Assembly: GCA_001970855.1 (NCBI GenBank) | Contig: LSSN01001350.1 | Coordinates: 1 to 63,486, forward strand | Length of the DNA stretch: 63,486 nt | Reading direction: 5' to 3' | From: Smittium culicis | Lineage: Eukaryota > Kickxellomycota > Harpellomycetes > Harpellales > Legeriomycetaceae | Shown: piece by piece, positions 34,737 to 48,800 of the stretch | Layout of the letters: each line of letters starts with the position of its first letter | Position numbering within the stretch: position 1 is the stretch's first letter | Position numbers and translations under genes: made by a program | Notes under the pieces: generated by a model | What the model was told of the DNA's origin: nothing | What the model saw: the letters and a program-made list of their open reading frames with translations, nothing else | Databases searched by the model: none

Positions 34737-37700
34737 ATGGAGAGACCATTAAGTCGCCAGGATTCCCCCGAAATATCAGATTCTAGCAATCAAATAAGTT
34801 CTAATAACTCTGTAAATACCCCAGATCCGATTGATGTTAAGACTTCTAATGCTGGCTCATTCGATGAAATGATTGAACTAATTTCAAATAAGCAAAATAC
34901 TCGGCAAAATTTAGAAATTAGTAGCATCGAATCTTCTACAGCTTCTGAAAATACCTTTAAAAAAAAAACTAAGCAAAAAATAAAGCTGAAAAGTAAAGAA
35001 ACCGATAAAAAGTTTGAATCTGGTCTATCCAAATATAGCGGCGTTTCTCTAGTTGATGCGGGCGAAATCCAAATATTGATTGTAGGAATTGGTAAAGTTA
35101 GGCAAAGAAAATGGGAAAATTGGATTAATGCAATATCTCACAATTGGAGAATAAAATCTTCTGATTTTTTACCTTATATTCAAGGAGATGTTCCTAACTA
35201 TTACAGCGGAAAAAATAGTCTCGAGTCAGAGATTAGACTTCACTATAGTTTAAGCAATAAAGATGAGAACGAAGATCTTCACACCTTTCAAACAGAAAGG
35301 CAAGTTTTGGGCGTCCTTGGAATAGTAGATTGCTCACTTAGCTCAGATCTTGCAAAATCATACTCTGATTTTCATGAAATCCTATCAAATGTACTTTTTC
35401 AATCCTTATTTACGTAAATTCATAACAACGTAATGTATTAAAATATGGTATAATTTTAATTTCATTTTTTATTTTTATTTATAGAACACTACAGCTGTTG
35501 GGTTTAAATGTTTTGGTTTTGATTTTCCACAAGATGTAAAGCCACAGATCATAAATGGTATAAATGTGGTTTCCAAATTTGAAAAGAATTTGTCAGGTTT
35601 CATTAAATCGCAAATAAATGAATTCTCGGGCATTCTTGTTTCTGCATTATCGCTCATGGCTGATTCCATAGAAATACAAACCTCGAAAAATCATTCACAA
35701 AACAATGATGATAGTAGCCCCTCCAATTCTATTTATGGAACAGGTCTCGCTGGAAAAAGTGCTCGAGTAGTTAATGAAATGACAAAAAACATTGACAACA
35801 ATTCACAATATAGCGACTCACAAAATATGTATAATTCAAACCAAAGCATTTCTACTACTGACATTGATGACAATCCTATTGGATTTGGTGATATAAGATC
35901 AAGGAGAAATTTAAGCTCAGATTCAATTTCATCTTACAAAGAGCGTTCGTTTTCTGTCAGTGAAGCGAATCAAGGTAGAATTAAAAAATTAGAAGGCGAT
36001 TTATTACTAATGGCTGGTAGAATTACTGAGGCTATTGCAGCTTACCGTACTAGTATCGAATTAAGCCTGCTAATTGGTGACTATACTTGGCAAGGGTGTG
36101 CACTAGAAGGCTATGCTTCCTCTTTATTTATTTTGGCTGAGAGAAAAAATGAAAGGAGCTTTTTAGTAGCTTTAGCTTTGTGCCCGCCAGAGACATCCGT
36201 TTCAAGTATAATTAACAAAGATTACGTTTATGGTTTTAATAATAATCCAGTCACTGTAATCAGCAGTGATGAACATTTGAAAAATAAGAATACCTTTGAC
36301 CCTTCTCTAGAATATATGGGCGAAAATGGGGTATTTTCCTTAATTAGAGAAATTGCTTTAAGATTCACAGAGGCTATAACTCTTTACGAAAAGAGTAACA
36401 ATTTTTCCCCATTATTACATTCTGAAGCATGTCTAAGAAGAGCTATTTTACAGCTGCTGTTGGACAAAACTGGATCTGGCCCTCAGCTAGAGTTAAATAT
36501 ATGTAAAATACTAAATAGAGACCCTTTGGGAAAAATTATTGAAAATATCCCCTCAAACTCTTTTAAAGCCGGTCTAAGTTCAAAATCCAAGTTAGATGGC
36601 TCTGAAATGGCAGCTTGGGTTCAGCGCGGATGGACTCAAGCAATTATGTCTTTACAACTTAAAGACCTGATGAATTTATCGGCTACAATTTCAATGGTAT
36701 TCAATAGTGCAAAATATAGAAGAAAGCAAGCGTTTTTCTTGCGTCAGTTTTTATTACTTGTCCAGCCGCTCCTTATAAAAAGTGTGGATAGTTCTAGGTT
36801 AACCTCGCAACCGAATCATCAATTAAAAATAGACGTTGATACACAAAAGCAAATAGTAGAATGCTTAGGTCTAGTTTCAAGTTTGTATCATGTTGAGAAC
36901 TCAAGTGTTAGTATGAATAATAGCGTTGTTATCCAACAGTGGGCATTTTGGCTTAGTAGTAAACCTGAAATTAAGAGCATAATTAAATCTGAAAGAACTG
37001 GAATGATGAGATCCGGATGGTACCACTTGAAGTCTGATGTACTTCGAGAATGTGTGTCAATAGCAGAATCTATTCCATCTTACCCACACACAATTTCAGG
37101 TTCTTTTAGATTACTAAGCTGTTTAAACTCTCTTGAATCAAGATTGGCAAATCTTATAAAGCTAGGCGAAGGCGACAACTTTGCTGCTCACGAAATAGAA
37201 AGAATTCACAATGAAAGAGATAATTTAACTCAGTATTTACGCAGAGTGGTTAATATTTACCATCAAAAATTCCACTTTGACCCAAATGACCCGAGAAAGC
37301 AAAGGCAGATAATTGCCGCAAAAAATTTGCCAGCATTAATGGCTGGCCTAGGTAAAAATGTTAAAAATAGCTTTGTTGCTTCAAAACTAATTCCTCGTGT
37401 TATTGGGCGCGATTCGACCGTAGTTGGTGACGTTTTCAACAACTTACTTCAAAGTATTCACCCTAGTAATAAAATTGGCACTCCTGACTTTATTGTTTAC
37501 AAGTCTAACAATAGTAACGGTCATGATTTAACTCCTTTTTTGTATGAACCAAGCAAAAAGTCTTCCTTCTCTAAAAGTTCAGCAAATTCTAATGTTGTAT
37601 TGGTTGCAGGAGAAAATTCTCAATTTCTGGTAACTTTTTATAATCCATTCTTTAACCCTCTTCATCTCTCGAATGTCCAACTTTTGGTTTCTGCCTCTGA

Positions 37701-40700
37701 CCCTGCTTCAGAGTTTGAAAAGCCCAACGAAAGCGTCGACGTTGATGATATTTATTCTAACGGCTCTAACGAGCCATTATTCCAAGGAATTCTACAAGGC
37801 TACAAATCAGAATCAATTGCAAAGTCCCCTTTAACAACTCTTGTTCTTCCTCCAAATTCTTTACACACCGTGCCTTTAAATTTAATTCCTCTTAAGCCTG
37901 GCCCAGCACAAATAATCGGAGTTCAGTGTTCAATTTTTGAGCATATTTCTATATGCTGCTTACTACCTGAATTATCTAGTGAAGATTTAAATAAACGTAC
38001 CCGCTTTCAACAGGTTAGAAAAAGATTAGCTTCAGATTTACCTGAGTCTCGACTAAACTCGCCATTTTCATCCAGTCTTACTATGGCGCTTACTAAACCA
38101 GATAGTGGCTTTGTTGTTCCAATTGAAATTCTACCCAAACAACCCAAGCTTGAAATAAATATTGAAGGCCTTGAGAATGGACCATCATCTTCCTTTGCTT
38201 CTTTAAACGAAGGCCAAGTCGTTCCTTTCTCTGTAATTCTGCAAAATAACGATTCCTCTCCAGTAGATTTCAATATTTTATTTGATTTTACTGTAGATGA
38301 CATTGATTCGCCTTCACGTGAATACTTGAAACCCGCAAAATCCAGTAACAACGAATACGTAAACTCTAAAAAATCAAAGTCTTTGAAATTAAGCAACTCA
38401 TTAATTAAATCAACATTTAAACCTGCCTTTGGTCATGAAACTCCTTCAAGAATTGATGGCGGGCAGTACCTAAAGCTAGACTACAACATATTTGGATTTC
38501 CCGGATGTAGTGGATCTATACTTAAAATTATTTATGGTGCTGCTCCATCATCTGGTTCTTCAATAAAAGACAATAAAGCCTCCAACATCTCTCAAAATGA
38601 ATCTTTCAATGGCGATTCAAACGGCGATGAGCCATTCTATTTAAGGGAAATAAAACACAAAATTAATATTCAAGTAAATAAGCTTATTTTCCCAAGCCTT
38701 AATTCGCCTTTTAAAATTATCCCTTTTCCTGATAGAACTCGCTCTGTAATTTCTAACTCTGATAAAAATCTATTTATATCATATTCTCATCATAAAATAA
38801 TACAAGAACTAGCAATGTCTGTCGAAAATTTCCACGCTCCAGGGTCATCTAAATTAATAGTTGATATAGATCAAAGTAATTCAGATTCTGCCTTAAAAAT
38901 GACAAAACACCAACTTATGAAGTATATATCAAAGTACTTTTGTTTAGTGTCATTTGACATTTGTAATCTGAATTCTTTTTACACTGAAGTTTGTTTTGAT
39001 ATCAACTTGAGACTTCCTGGGTACAGCTTTGAAACCACAATCAACAAAAAAAAAGTCGAAAACTTGATTGTAAAAATGTACATCTCAATTCCAGGTAATT
39101 GTGATTATTTCAGAGTGTTTATTCCCATTAGTAGACAAAAAATTTTGGAGGATCAAGTAAGGTATCCAGTACCGGGCCTAGACATTGAAGCAGCCGATTC
39201 TACATACAGCGAATATGACTGGTGCGTTGGCTTGGATCAAAATTCCATTTTTTTGCCTAAATTTACAAGCTTGGTTCAGCTTCCAAATTTTAAGACAACT
39301 TCTAAAGGCATTTCTGGCAGCAATGAAGAAATTTCAACCTTAAAAAATTTTAGCGGCTCAAACTTAATTGACGATAATAATGAAAACTTTGAGATTCTAA
39401 ATGATGAAAAACCAGAGACTAGGATAGATTTCAGAAATGTCACTAGTAATCCCAAACGCAATAAAATGCAATATATTGTTCCACAAGGACCTAAACTAAG
39501 CAATTTCGAAAAAATGGAAATTCGTAGGCTCTACTATTTTCAGAACTATCTTTATAATTGCATAAGGATAAAATATAATAAAACAGGTTTTAATGAAACT
39601 GGATTTATAGATCCTAGACCTTTCTTGAGAGTCAAAATGCGTGATTTAATCCATCTTACCCAAGATAGCATTGATATATTTCCATCTGCATCTTTATCAA
39701 GTGATCCACCAATTGAAAATGATATAAGCATGGTGAATCTTTTTGAAAAGGGTTCTGATGAGAGTGGTGCTAACTTTTCAGATTCAAAAACTAAAATCTC
39801 AAGTAGCAAGGGTTTAAAAGGGGAATTTTCAGAATCTGAAAAATCCAATTCTAACCTTTATTTTAGCGATTTGAGTCTAAACCCTTCACTTTTCCATAGT
39901 TCACTCCAGTGTAATTCTGAATCTAATATATTTTTATTAATCAAGGTAAAAAACAACTTGGGTTATGGATCTATTCAGCCAAGCTTATCTTTAAGATTAG
40001 TTTGCCCAGAAACTTACTCGGATAACTTAAATGGTGATTTTTCGGATCTCTCTTGGTATATGGACAAAAACCAAAGTAGTGCTGTATTTAATAGAATATC
40101 TAATTTAAACAGCGAAGTTGGTTCTAATGAGGGTAGCCTCGTTGATGCTAATGGTATAGATATTGAATCAGCCAGCGTTACACGCGGTAGCGAGTTATAT
40201 CACTTTTTGAGATATGCAAACTCGCCTTACTTAAATGACGCCAAGTCTAAGGCCGCTGCAAGAGTTATTAAAACTGCAGTATCCGATGTACCGCTTTTTC
40301 AAAAACAAGCAACGAATATATCTCAACGGAGCAGCTTAAACTCATCTTCACCAATCAAAAGAGCAGCTAGACGTAAGAGCAATTCTCCTGTACTTAATTC
40401 GACTGTTAGAATAAAGAATAACGCAGCTTTGCCTGAATCATCTCTTCCAACAAACGAAACCCACCAAATTGAGAAGAATATCGTATCCTTCTCAAAGAAA
40501 AAAAGTTTTATATTTAAAAGTTTTACAAATACTAGTCCAAAACTGAATGAAGACTCTCAAAGAAATTTTAGCAATATTACACCTGCAAATAGAATAAAAC
40601 ACGCTGGGCTATCGCTTCACAAACGATCTAGTTACCTTCATAATTCAAGATCTTCAGCTTTGCCAATGTCTAGTTTAACTAGAAGCAATAGTTTATCCAA

Positions 40701-41178
40701 CCCAATTGAGCGAAAAAGCTCATCTCAGTATACAAATATCTCATTGACCAATGTTGCTGATTGTGCAAAAGAACAGATTATTACCGATTCGAAAGTAGCC
40801 TCAATCCCAAGCAGTTTTAAAAATCATTTATATGTTCCAGTAGTGTTATTTAATCCCGTTACAGACTACAAACTTCCTGTACTTGATTCCAGCTGCGGCT
40901 ATAAAACATTTAAAATACCTGTTTTTATTTCAAGTAAAGGGAAATACGTATTTGAGTATGAAATAAATATTTTACCAAACCAATTAGGAGAATCTATCCC
41001 CGGTAATAAAGAAAGTAACATATATTCTACCAAGGAAAACTCGAATGATATAAAAAAGTTTAATAGCGATTTAAACATTGAATCAGGTAGTAAGTCTAAC
41101 GAAGAATATATTGACCCTAACTTTATTTCACCTATCCACAAATCATTTAAAGGGTATATAACAATATACTCGATTTAA
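34737..41178 (+). CDS. TRS120: TRAPPII subunit Trs120 (TRAPPC9-like)
   Basis: Trs120 is a TRAPPII-specific subunit. The complex activates Rab11/Ypt31-type GTPases at the late Golgi and endosomes. There are two exons, 34737-35390 and 35485-41178. The intron has GTACTT and TATAG borders and phase 0, giving 2,115 residues. Using the other nearby GT at 35414 would break the frame. The N-terminal third holds the conserved block TTAVGFKCFGFDFP and a TPR-like region at about residues 380-432 (GRITEAIAAYRTSIELS, then GDYTWQGCALEGYASSL). The rest is the long beta-sandwich-rich C-terminal part. It is much longer than yeast Trs120 (about 1,290), owing to Ser/Asn-rich insertions and a basic Ser-rich stretch (KRAARRKSNSP) near residue 1845. 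The family call rests mainly on the N-terminal half. Confidence 0.85.
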
Positions 41179-43227
41179 TCCTTTTATTATTATTATTTTG
41201 ATACTCTAAATTTTATTATTAACAACACAGTGTAATTTAATCAAGAATTTTTTCCATTCCTTTCGCACTACATTTAATATTTTCAATTATCATCAAATTC
41301 AAAATTTTATTCTTATTCTAGGTAGATTTTGTCAAGATAATAGTTAATGTTTTATTTTTTAACTAGTATGACAATGTAAATATAAGTTTATAAATATCAT
41401 CCTTTAAGGAGAAATTTTTCTGTTATTTCAAATAATTTTCTAAAGTGTTTTATTCAAAGTAGCACTAAGAATTTTATTTTTATCTAAAAAAAAACATTAA
41501 AAATGAGCTTGATTTGATGTAAATGAAAAGCAAAAAATAGCATCTTTAATCAATTTTTTAAATTCAAATAAAAATTAAAAAAAATTTCCAATGAATATGG
41601 AAATTAAAAATAGCACTATAGTGTTTTGAAAAAAAAATACGATAATTAAAATTTATCTCAAGCACAAAATTCGAAATATTTAAGCTAATTATTGTTGCTA
41701 AAAGTACAATTTGTTAAAAATTTTGAGTAGAATTCCATAAATAGGATATTCTGACGAGAAGCGAAACTATTCTTCTTTAAAATTCTATTTGCTTATGCGA
41801 GTTAGATGTAGCTATTGTTTATATCATTTAATTCATTCGATATAGTTTTCTAAAAGGAATGTGAAATTAAACTAAACGTTATGAGTGGGAGAAATTTAAT
41901 GGTAAAAGTTCCGCACCTCGAAATAATCTCCCATATAAATTTTCACTGCATTGATATCAAAAAGAATTTTAATCATCATAACCATTTAAATAAAGGTTTA
42001 TGTGAAGCGGAATACTTTTTGATCGACACAGAGAATTTAATAAAATCAAGTTGAAATGAGTTATGAAATAGAATTTCTTTCAAGTTTTTTTTATTAGAAA
42101 CAAATGCTCAGATAAAAATTTTTTTATTTAACAAAAAAAAAATTCGCATTCATTTAATCATAGATATTGCAAGTGTAAATAATATACACTATTCAAATAT
42201 AACTTGAATGAAATAAAGAGATAAGAATAATGATCGTTTGTTTATATTTATTTCAATGCAGTTTAAACGAGATATTTCTAGAATAATAAAAACACATAAT
42301 ATCCAATTGAAAAAATCGTTAAACCAAGCCAAGCGCACTTGTATAATAAAATGTAAAAATTTGTTAGAAATAGTTAACCAATGGTTAGCTTAAATAGATA
42401 GATATAAAAAATACCAAAAGGATGTATAATAAATTTAAACTTGAGAATTAGAATCTATGAACACGCTGTTAAACTATTTTATCGTTAAGAAAGTAAGCTT
42501 TTAGTATTATGAATATTTTAAACTTTGCTAATCATAAAAAAAGAATTAAATTGTAATTCTAGAGTAGTGTAGATTCGTGTAATTATGAGAGTATAAATTA
42601 TAAAATTAATTAGATTTTAAAGCGAATAAATATAATTTATAGCCAGATACAATCGTGGGCAATATCAGATAATTGTATAAGGGCGTTTGAAATAGGTATA
42701 TGGAATGAAGATTTTTGCTTAGTAAATATAGTATGAAAATTCTTTAATAAATTATTGTACCGGATAAAAAAATTATTTTATAGAAGAATTAAAAAATATA
42801 CGTCCTTTGGTTTTAAATAGCTAAATATTTAGTCTAGTAGCTCAATAGTTCGTTTAATTATTCTAGTTCTGCTATTAAAATGTTATTGTACAAACAATAT
42901 CTTTTCATGTGAATGAATATACAATAATTTATATTATAATGATAAAAAGTTCTAACTCGATCAAGATAATATTAAAAAACATGATTTGCCAGATTCTGAA
43001 ATACCATCGAATTATATTTTCTAGATAAAATTATGATGCTAAATACTATTTGTTGGATCAAACCTTAGTACTTTATCGCCTGTTAGAGAAAAAAATTACT
43101 TTTTACAAAATCAAAAAAAAAAAAAAAGAAAAAAAAATTAAGCTTTCTATTCTAAAGATTTAATCAATACTTTTTTTTTATTTTCAATTTTGATATTAAG
43201 TTCAAGTAAAAATAAGAATTTAAAATA
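41179..43227. other. AT-rich non-coding region between TRS120 and the mL38 gene
   Basis: I see no gene or RNA gene. A diverged copy of the 33600-33830 repeat occupies about 41760-41990. The rest is low-complexity AT-rich sequence with poly-A runs near 43110-43140, just upstream of the next gene. Confidence 0.5.
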
Positions 43228-45058
43228 ATGTTTAAGCTTGCTAACTCAAAATCAACACTAAAGGTATTTAATCCGCTCGTGAAACAGGTTTGTCATATCC
43301 CTTTCATAATTCTTCAATTATTATTCTCCTCATAGACATCCTACACATTTTCCTCAATAAAAAGTTATCTTTCCCTTTAAGGCTTCATTTTCTCAATACT
43401 AATTAATTATTTCGATTTCACATAAAGTTTCTTAGACACGAGTCTGTTTACACCAAACCTAGCACTGGCATTAATCCCGCATACGACGAAGCACTAAAGA
43501 TTATATCTAGATATCATGATTCAAAGATTAAAAAGGCCGAAAGCATTGAATCACAAATAAAAGCTACAAAAACTGGTAATAAAAACTCACCATTACTAAC
43601 AAATAATTATAATCTTTGAATTTTTACTTTTACTTAATTCACTTGTAAAACCTTACTACAAACTTTACCTTTAGATGAAGAAAAAATTAATCTCAATTTA
43701 ATCAAAAACGAATTGCTCATTGAAGCTGAACGACATATTGGTGAAATACAATGGAAGCTTAAAAACAATCAGTGTTCGTGTTACTTTATAATTTCTTGTT
43801 TATATATTGCAAAGAATTATGCCCAAAAAATTTTCGCTAAAAAAATATCAATTATTTTGTATATTACACACAAATTTTAACTGATATATTTATATAGATG
43901 ATTTATCCAAACCTGTATATAGAAGGTTATTGGAAGAAAATTTTAGAAAGAGACCCTTAGAAGTCATTGTAATTAGTTTACTTTTTGATAATCAAATTGC
44001 CAGTTTACTTACTCGTGATTAAAAAGCCTCCAGTTTTTATATAATCAATTTCAATCAAATAATTTTTTTTATATTTAGATGCAAAGGGCATACCAAATGT
44101 ACGTAATTCCAGACGTTATTGATCCAAAAGGTTTTGAATCATTTAACTCACAGCTGAATTTGACATTTAAAGGTGTTCAGGACACACCTATCGAGCCTGG
44201 AACCATTATCGAGCCACAAATGGTAAATAAATACTTTTTTGATTATCATTATTAAACTTTTAATTTCTTAAAATGAAATTTTATTTTGGACTTTTTTTAG
44301 TAATAGTTTAATTTTTTTAAAAGTACAAAGTGGGCAAAACGAAAATATTTTATATTATATTCCACATCTCTCAAGTTGTATATTAAATCTAAACTAAAAA
44401 CCAACTATAAAGACAAAAGATCGTTTATTGTATCTTAAACCCAATTCTTTTTATTAATTCAATTACATAATTACCAAAGCAGAGTAAAGAGTTTAGCTAT
44501 TTAAATTTATTAAAAATAAAAATAATAATAATATAGGCCAAGGAACTTCCAAAGATTTCGCTGCTAACATTTTCTGAGAAGCCAAAACTGTACACTTTGA
44601 TGATGGTTGATCCAGACGTTCCAAGCGAGGAAACAATGAGCTACAGCGAAAAGTGCCACTGGGCAGCAGTCAATGTCGAATTTGACATATTCAACCAGAC
44701 GTTTGATGCGGCCAAAGCTAAGGCATGCGTCGAGTACGTTCAGCCACACCCGCAGTTCGGCTCAAAGGTGCACAGGTACATCTTTGTCGCGCTGCTGCAA
44801 GGAAACGACGGTGCGCAAACCGTGCAGCCAGATAATGTACTTGCCAGTCTCGACAATTTTTCGTTGAGGCAGTTCACGAGCGAGAATAACATGACCGTTG
44901 CCGGTATGTCGTTCTTCCGCTCCGAGTGGAACAAGAGTGTCGATACTTTCTACACCGAAGTTCTTGGTGCCAAACCACCACGATACGGATTACCACTCAC
45001 CTTTGACTACAATGTCGGCAAAGATGGTAACAGATTGCCCAAGTACGAAAATATCTAA
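43228..45058 (+). CDS. MRPL35: Mitochondrial large-subunit ribosomal protein mL38 (MRPL35, PEBP fold)
   Basis: This nuclear gene encodes a mitoribosomal protein with a phosphatidylethanolamine-binding-protein fold. I model six exons: 43228-43287, 43428-43575, 43675-43773, 43898-43968, 44079-44222 and 44537-45058. They give 347 residues in frame (yeast MRPL35 is 367). Conserved signs are YDLSKPVYRRLLEENFRKRP, then MQRAYQMYVIPDVIDP. The PEBP core starts at LMMVDPDVPSEE (about residues 194-205), with HWAAVNVEF and VHRYIFVALLQ following. The last exon is visibly GC-richer than everything around it, with G- or C-ending codons dominating. The first exon probably encodes a short mitochondrial presequence, being rich in Lys and Ser with few acidic residues. 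The gene converges on the PIP-box gene. Confidence 0.92.
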
Positions 45059-45853
45059 ACTATAAAGGATCCAAAAAAATTCGAGCTTTTTTTATTTATT
45101 TATTTTACTATTTTTTTTTATACCTCGCTCACCTCCCTCTCCCTCCCTTCTTCCAACATCGAACTTGCCCAATTCTCCCAATCTTCTTTTTTTTTTTTCT
45201 CTACCTACCTAATTTAAAATGAAGTTTGGTAAATAAAAATTTTTCTAATCTCCTTACATTTCTGAAACTTGCATATTTTTCTTGACAACAATAATTTGTA
45301 ATTTGATTTTTTTTAAAATCAAAAGCGAGTTAACAAGAAAAAGCTAAAATTTCGGATATTTTTCGATAGAATACCAGAGTATTACTTCTTTCAACCACTA
45401 CATCTTCTCATCCTCGCTTACTCTTACTGTACTAAGTTTATCTTTACAATCGTTTCATTCCTTTTATAAAAAATAGATCTACCGATTATTTATATCTAAT
45501 GCTTTAAATTGATTTGTCTATTCATATTCTCTTTTATATGCGTGAACATAAAATTACGCTGTTTAAACATACTCAAAAAACATAACATTAAGATTGCAAT
45601 ATTAAAGCTAAAACGTTTATAACGCATCGCTTAATTAAACTGAAAGTTCGGGGTTGGGGGGGGGGGGTAGCATGGTTGAAATTGGCAAAAATGATTACTA
45701 ATTTAAAAATATAAATGTAAAAAATATATAAATTAAAGCTTTATAGAGAGCAAATAATAAACAAAAACTGTAAATGAGTGGGAGTGGGGGGAAAGAGGAT
45801 ATGGAAGGCTTATCTATCTAGTATGAAAAAAAAATTTTCAAAAAAAAAAAATA
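45059..45853. other. Convergent intergenic region with pyrimidine and G tracts
   Basis: It holds the 3' flanks of the mL38 gene and the minus-strand PIP-box gene. A pyrimidine-rich run lies at about 45124-45185. A run of twelve Gs preceded by GGGGTT sits near 45650-45668, and a shorter G-rich stretch at 45778-45800. No gene is visible. Confidence 0.7.
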
Positions 45854-48800
45854 TTATTTTGGTGAAGAGTACACAGGGTTGAATTTATCTTTATGTAGCC
45901 ATGTCATTGATAGCCAGACGCAAACCAAGTTTAGGGAGTCTTTGATATCTGATAGACAAGCATCGTTTGGTTTCATGCTGCCAAGCTTTCTGTACAGTGC
46001 TAGCAGTCGGCTGTGGATAGGGTTCATGACGCCCAAGTACGAGTAGCCAATTGGTGCAACTGATTCGCTGGCTAAGTGATTGGAAGTGATGGTCTTTTGG
46101 GCGAGGTGGCTCATCGGTGTATGGTTACCAGAATGAGTTGATTTACTTGAACCTGAAGCTGTAAAAATCGAGTCAAACCCTTTAAGAGTTGGTGAAGGCG
46201 GCGCTGATATGTTTTGAGAGTATTCAATGAATGGCATGAACAAGTTTGGCGAGAGTAAAATTGTTATGAGCTTAATTCCGAAAAACAATTCAAAGTGAGG
46301 GCTGCCAGGAATAGTATCTGCTGGATGATTATTTATATTGGAAATACTTGAGATACCTTTGTTGTTGTCTGAACTAGTAAGGTTAGCTTTGACATTATCA
46401 GTGTGATTGTGGTTATTATTAATATTAATATTATGATTATCATTGTGAGTTTTATATACACTATTAGATTTATCGGTAGGGGAATTGATTATGCTGGATT
46501 TTAATGGAGCGGAGCTAAAATACTTTGAGTTGAGGAGGATATCCTTTATTTTATTTAGATAAACGAGCAGTAAGGTGTTCATATCAGAGCTTTTATATAT
46601 CCGCAGAGAATTTAGTATATCAGGATAGTTAATAAATAGCTTATTGGGGCTATCTTGCTCAGATAGATAAGCGAAGGCTAGTTTAGCTTTGAGGAAGGCT
46701 AATTTACCAAAAGATGGGATTCTTTCTGAGATTAACAAGAGTTTATATTTAGTATCGAGATGTTTGCAAGATTTGATTATGAGGGATGCCCAGGAAATTG
46801 AAATTTCAGACCAAAAAATTTCGGGTATACATTCAACAAACGAAAGCAAAACATTTTGGAGTCTGTGTAATTTGTGGGTCATTTGGGGATCCATCAAAAC
46901 GTTTAATATTGTCATTAGTGAATTTAATAAGTGGGAAATTGTGTTTTTATCAAGAATAGAATTATTATATTCAGCTATTTTTCTCTTGAATTTTTTGCTT
47001 TTAGGGCTTTTCGGGGAAGATGAGCTATTAAGGAATTCGATGTCTTTATTGAGGTTTATAATCCTAAACTTCAAAAAAGATTGGAAAGACAACGCGTAAA
47101 GTTCAAGAATAACAACGATTTGGTTGGAAGGAAATGTAGTTAAATTGTCGACGTTTAGTGTATTTTGGTCAAGGTCAATTGAAGAATTCCCATTGTTAAT
47201 GAAGTTTGCATAACCAAAGTCATTATACTTTAAGCCAACTATGGACAAGGTGTTGAATAGCTGTGATGGGGAGAAGATATCAGACTCTGGCAAATCTTTA
47301 ACAATTGAGCAATGAAGCTTTAAAATTTTTATAGCTTCAGAGATTTGAAAGCTAGACACCATATTAAATCTGTTAGAAAATAAAATAAAAAATAAGAGGT
47401 TAGTTGAAATTTTGTTATCGATTGGGTTGCCCAAGTATGCATTTGTGAAAATAGAGCTTCTAGATAGAGTATTAGTGGCAGATGAGAGAATGTGATCGAT
47501 ATCAGGAGAGTTAGATTCGTTGTAGTTAAAAGTAGGAAATCCTTTCAGGAAGTTGAAATTGAAGACATTAGAGTTTGAATTTTTAAAATGTTCAGAGAAA
47601 ATGAGCATTGCTCTTTTCAGGTATTTAGATTTACTTTTTTTTTTGATAGGAGAAGTTGATTGGTCAGAGCTGTTATTTTCGTTGGACGATGATATATCAG
47701 TAGAAAATTTTTCAGAGTTAGAGAAAATATGATGGGGTAATTTTGAAACAGGATGGTTTTGGGAATCAGAGTTATAATCGCTTTGGAATTCATCAGAGGA
47801 AGATATATCCAAATTAGTGCTTAAATCATTAAAAATATCTAATTGTTTTTTTCTTTTTTTATGTCTACTAAGGATTCCAGCAAGAGTTTTGCGGTTATTG
47901 GCAGACCCATCCAAAAAACCAGAATTAAAAGATGGTAAGTGCCTAAATACAAAATAAAAAACAGATTGGGGAGTGATTTAAGGGTTGAAGAAAGAGGGAA
48001 AAGAAAGGGAGAGTTGCAATTGAATGTAAAAGAGAAGTAAAAATAAATGGATACGTTGATGAGGAGGATTTATTGGTAGGAAGATTTGAGAAAATATCTA
48101 GTTCACCGTCGCTGTCGCTGTCGGAGAGGTAAGTATTTAACAAGAAGTTTTTTTTGGAGTTTGAAGTTTTTGGGGGTAATACTTTACCGTTAGATACGGT
48201 ATCAGATTTTTTATCATCGAGATTAAAAGTTTTTAGGATGGATACAGAAGAATGTAGAAGTTCATCTTCGATATCAGATTGATCCTATTATGATAAAGAA
48301 TAAAATTAAAGAAAGGATAGGTTAAATTACATAGCTAAGGAGAGGGATGGAGGAAATGTGATTAGAGTTATGTAGAAAGGGATAATTACAGATTCTATTG
48401 GTGAATTTATGCTAAAATCGCTAAAGTCCAAATCATAGCTAATGTGTTTAGTGGAGGAATTATTTTTTACTGGGGGTTTAGGGGATGTAGGGGAAGGAGT
48501 GGTATTGGGTAAGGGTATATTGATGTAGCTATCGCAAAGAACAAGGTCATTTTTGTCTTTTGGGTTAAGAGCATCAAAAGAAAGTTTACTTGTTTTTTTA
48601 GTTATATCCACCCATACTAGGTTACTTTTAGGAGATTTAATAGATTTTTGCGGTTGAATAGGCGGTAAAGGATCAGGAGATTGTTTTTCAATAGTTTTAG
48701 GGGCTTTTGGGGCAGAGAAAATGCTGAAGCCGTCATTGGAGATGGCTTTTTTGAGGTCTGAGAATGAAAAAAAAAAAAAAGAGAATAATTTTTTAATATA

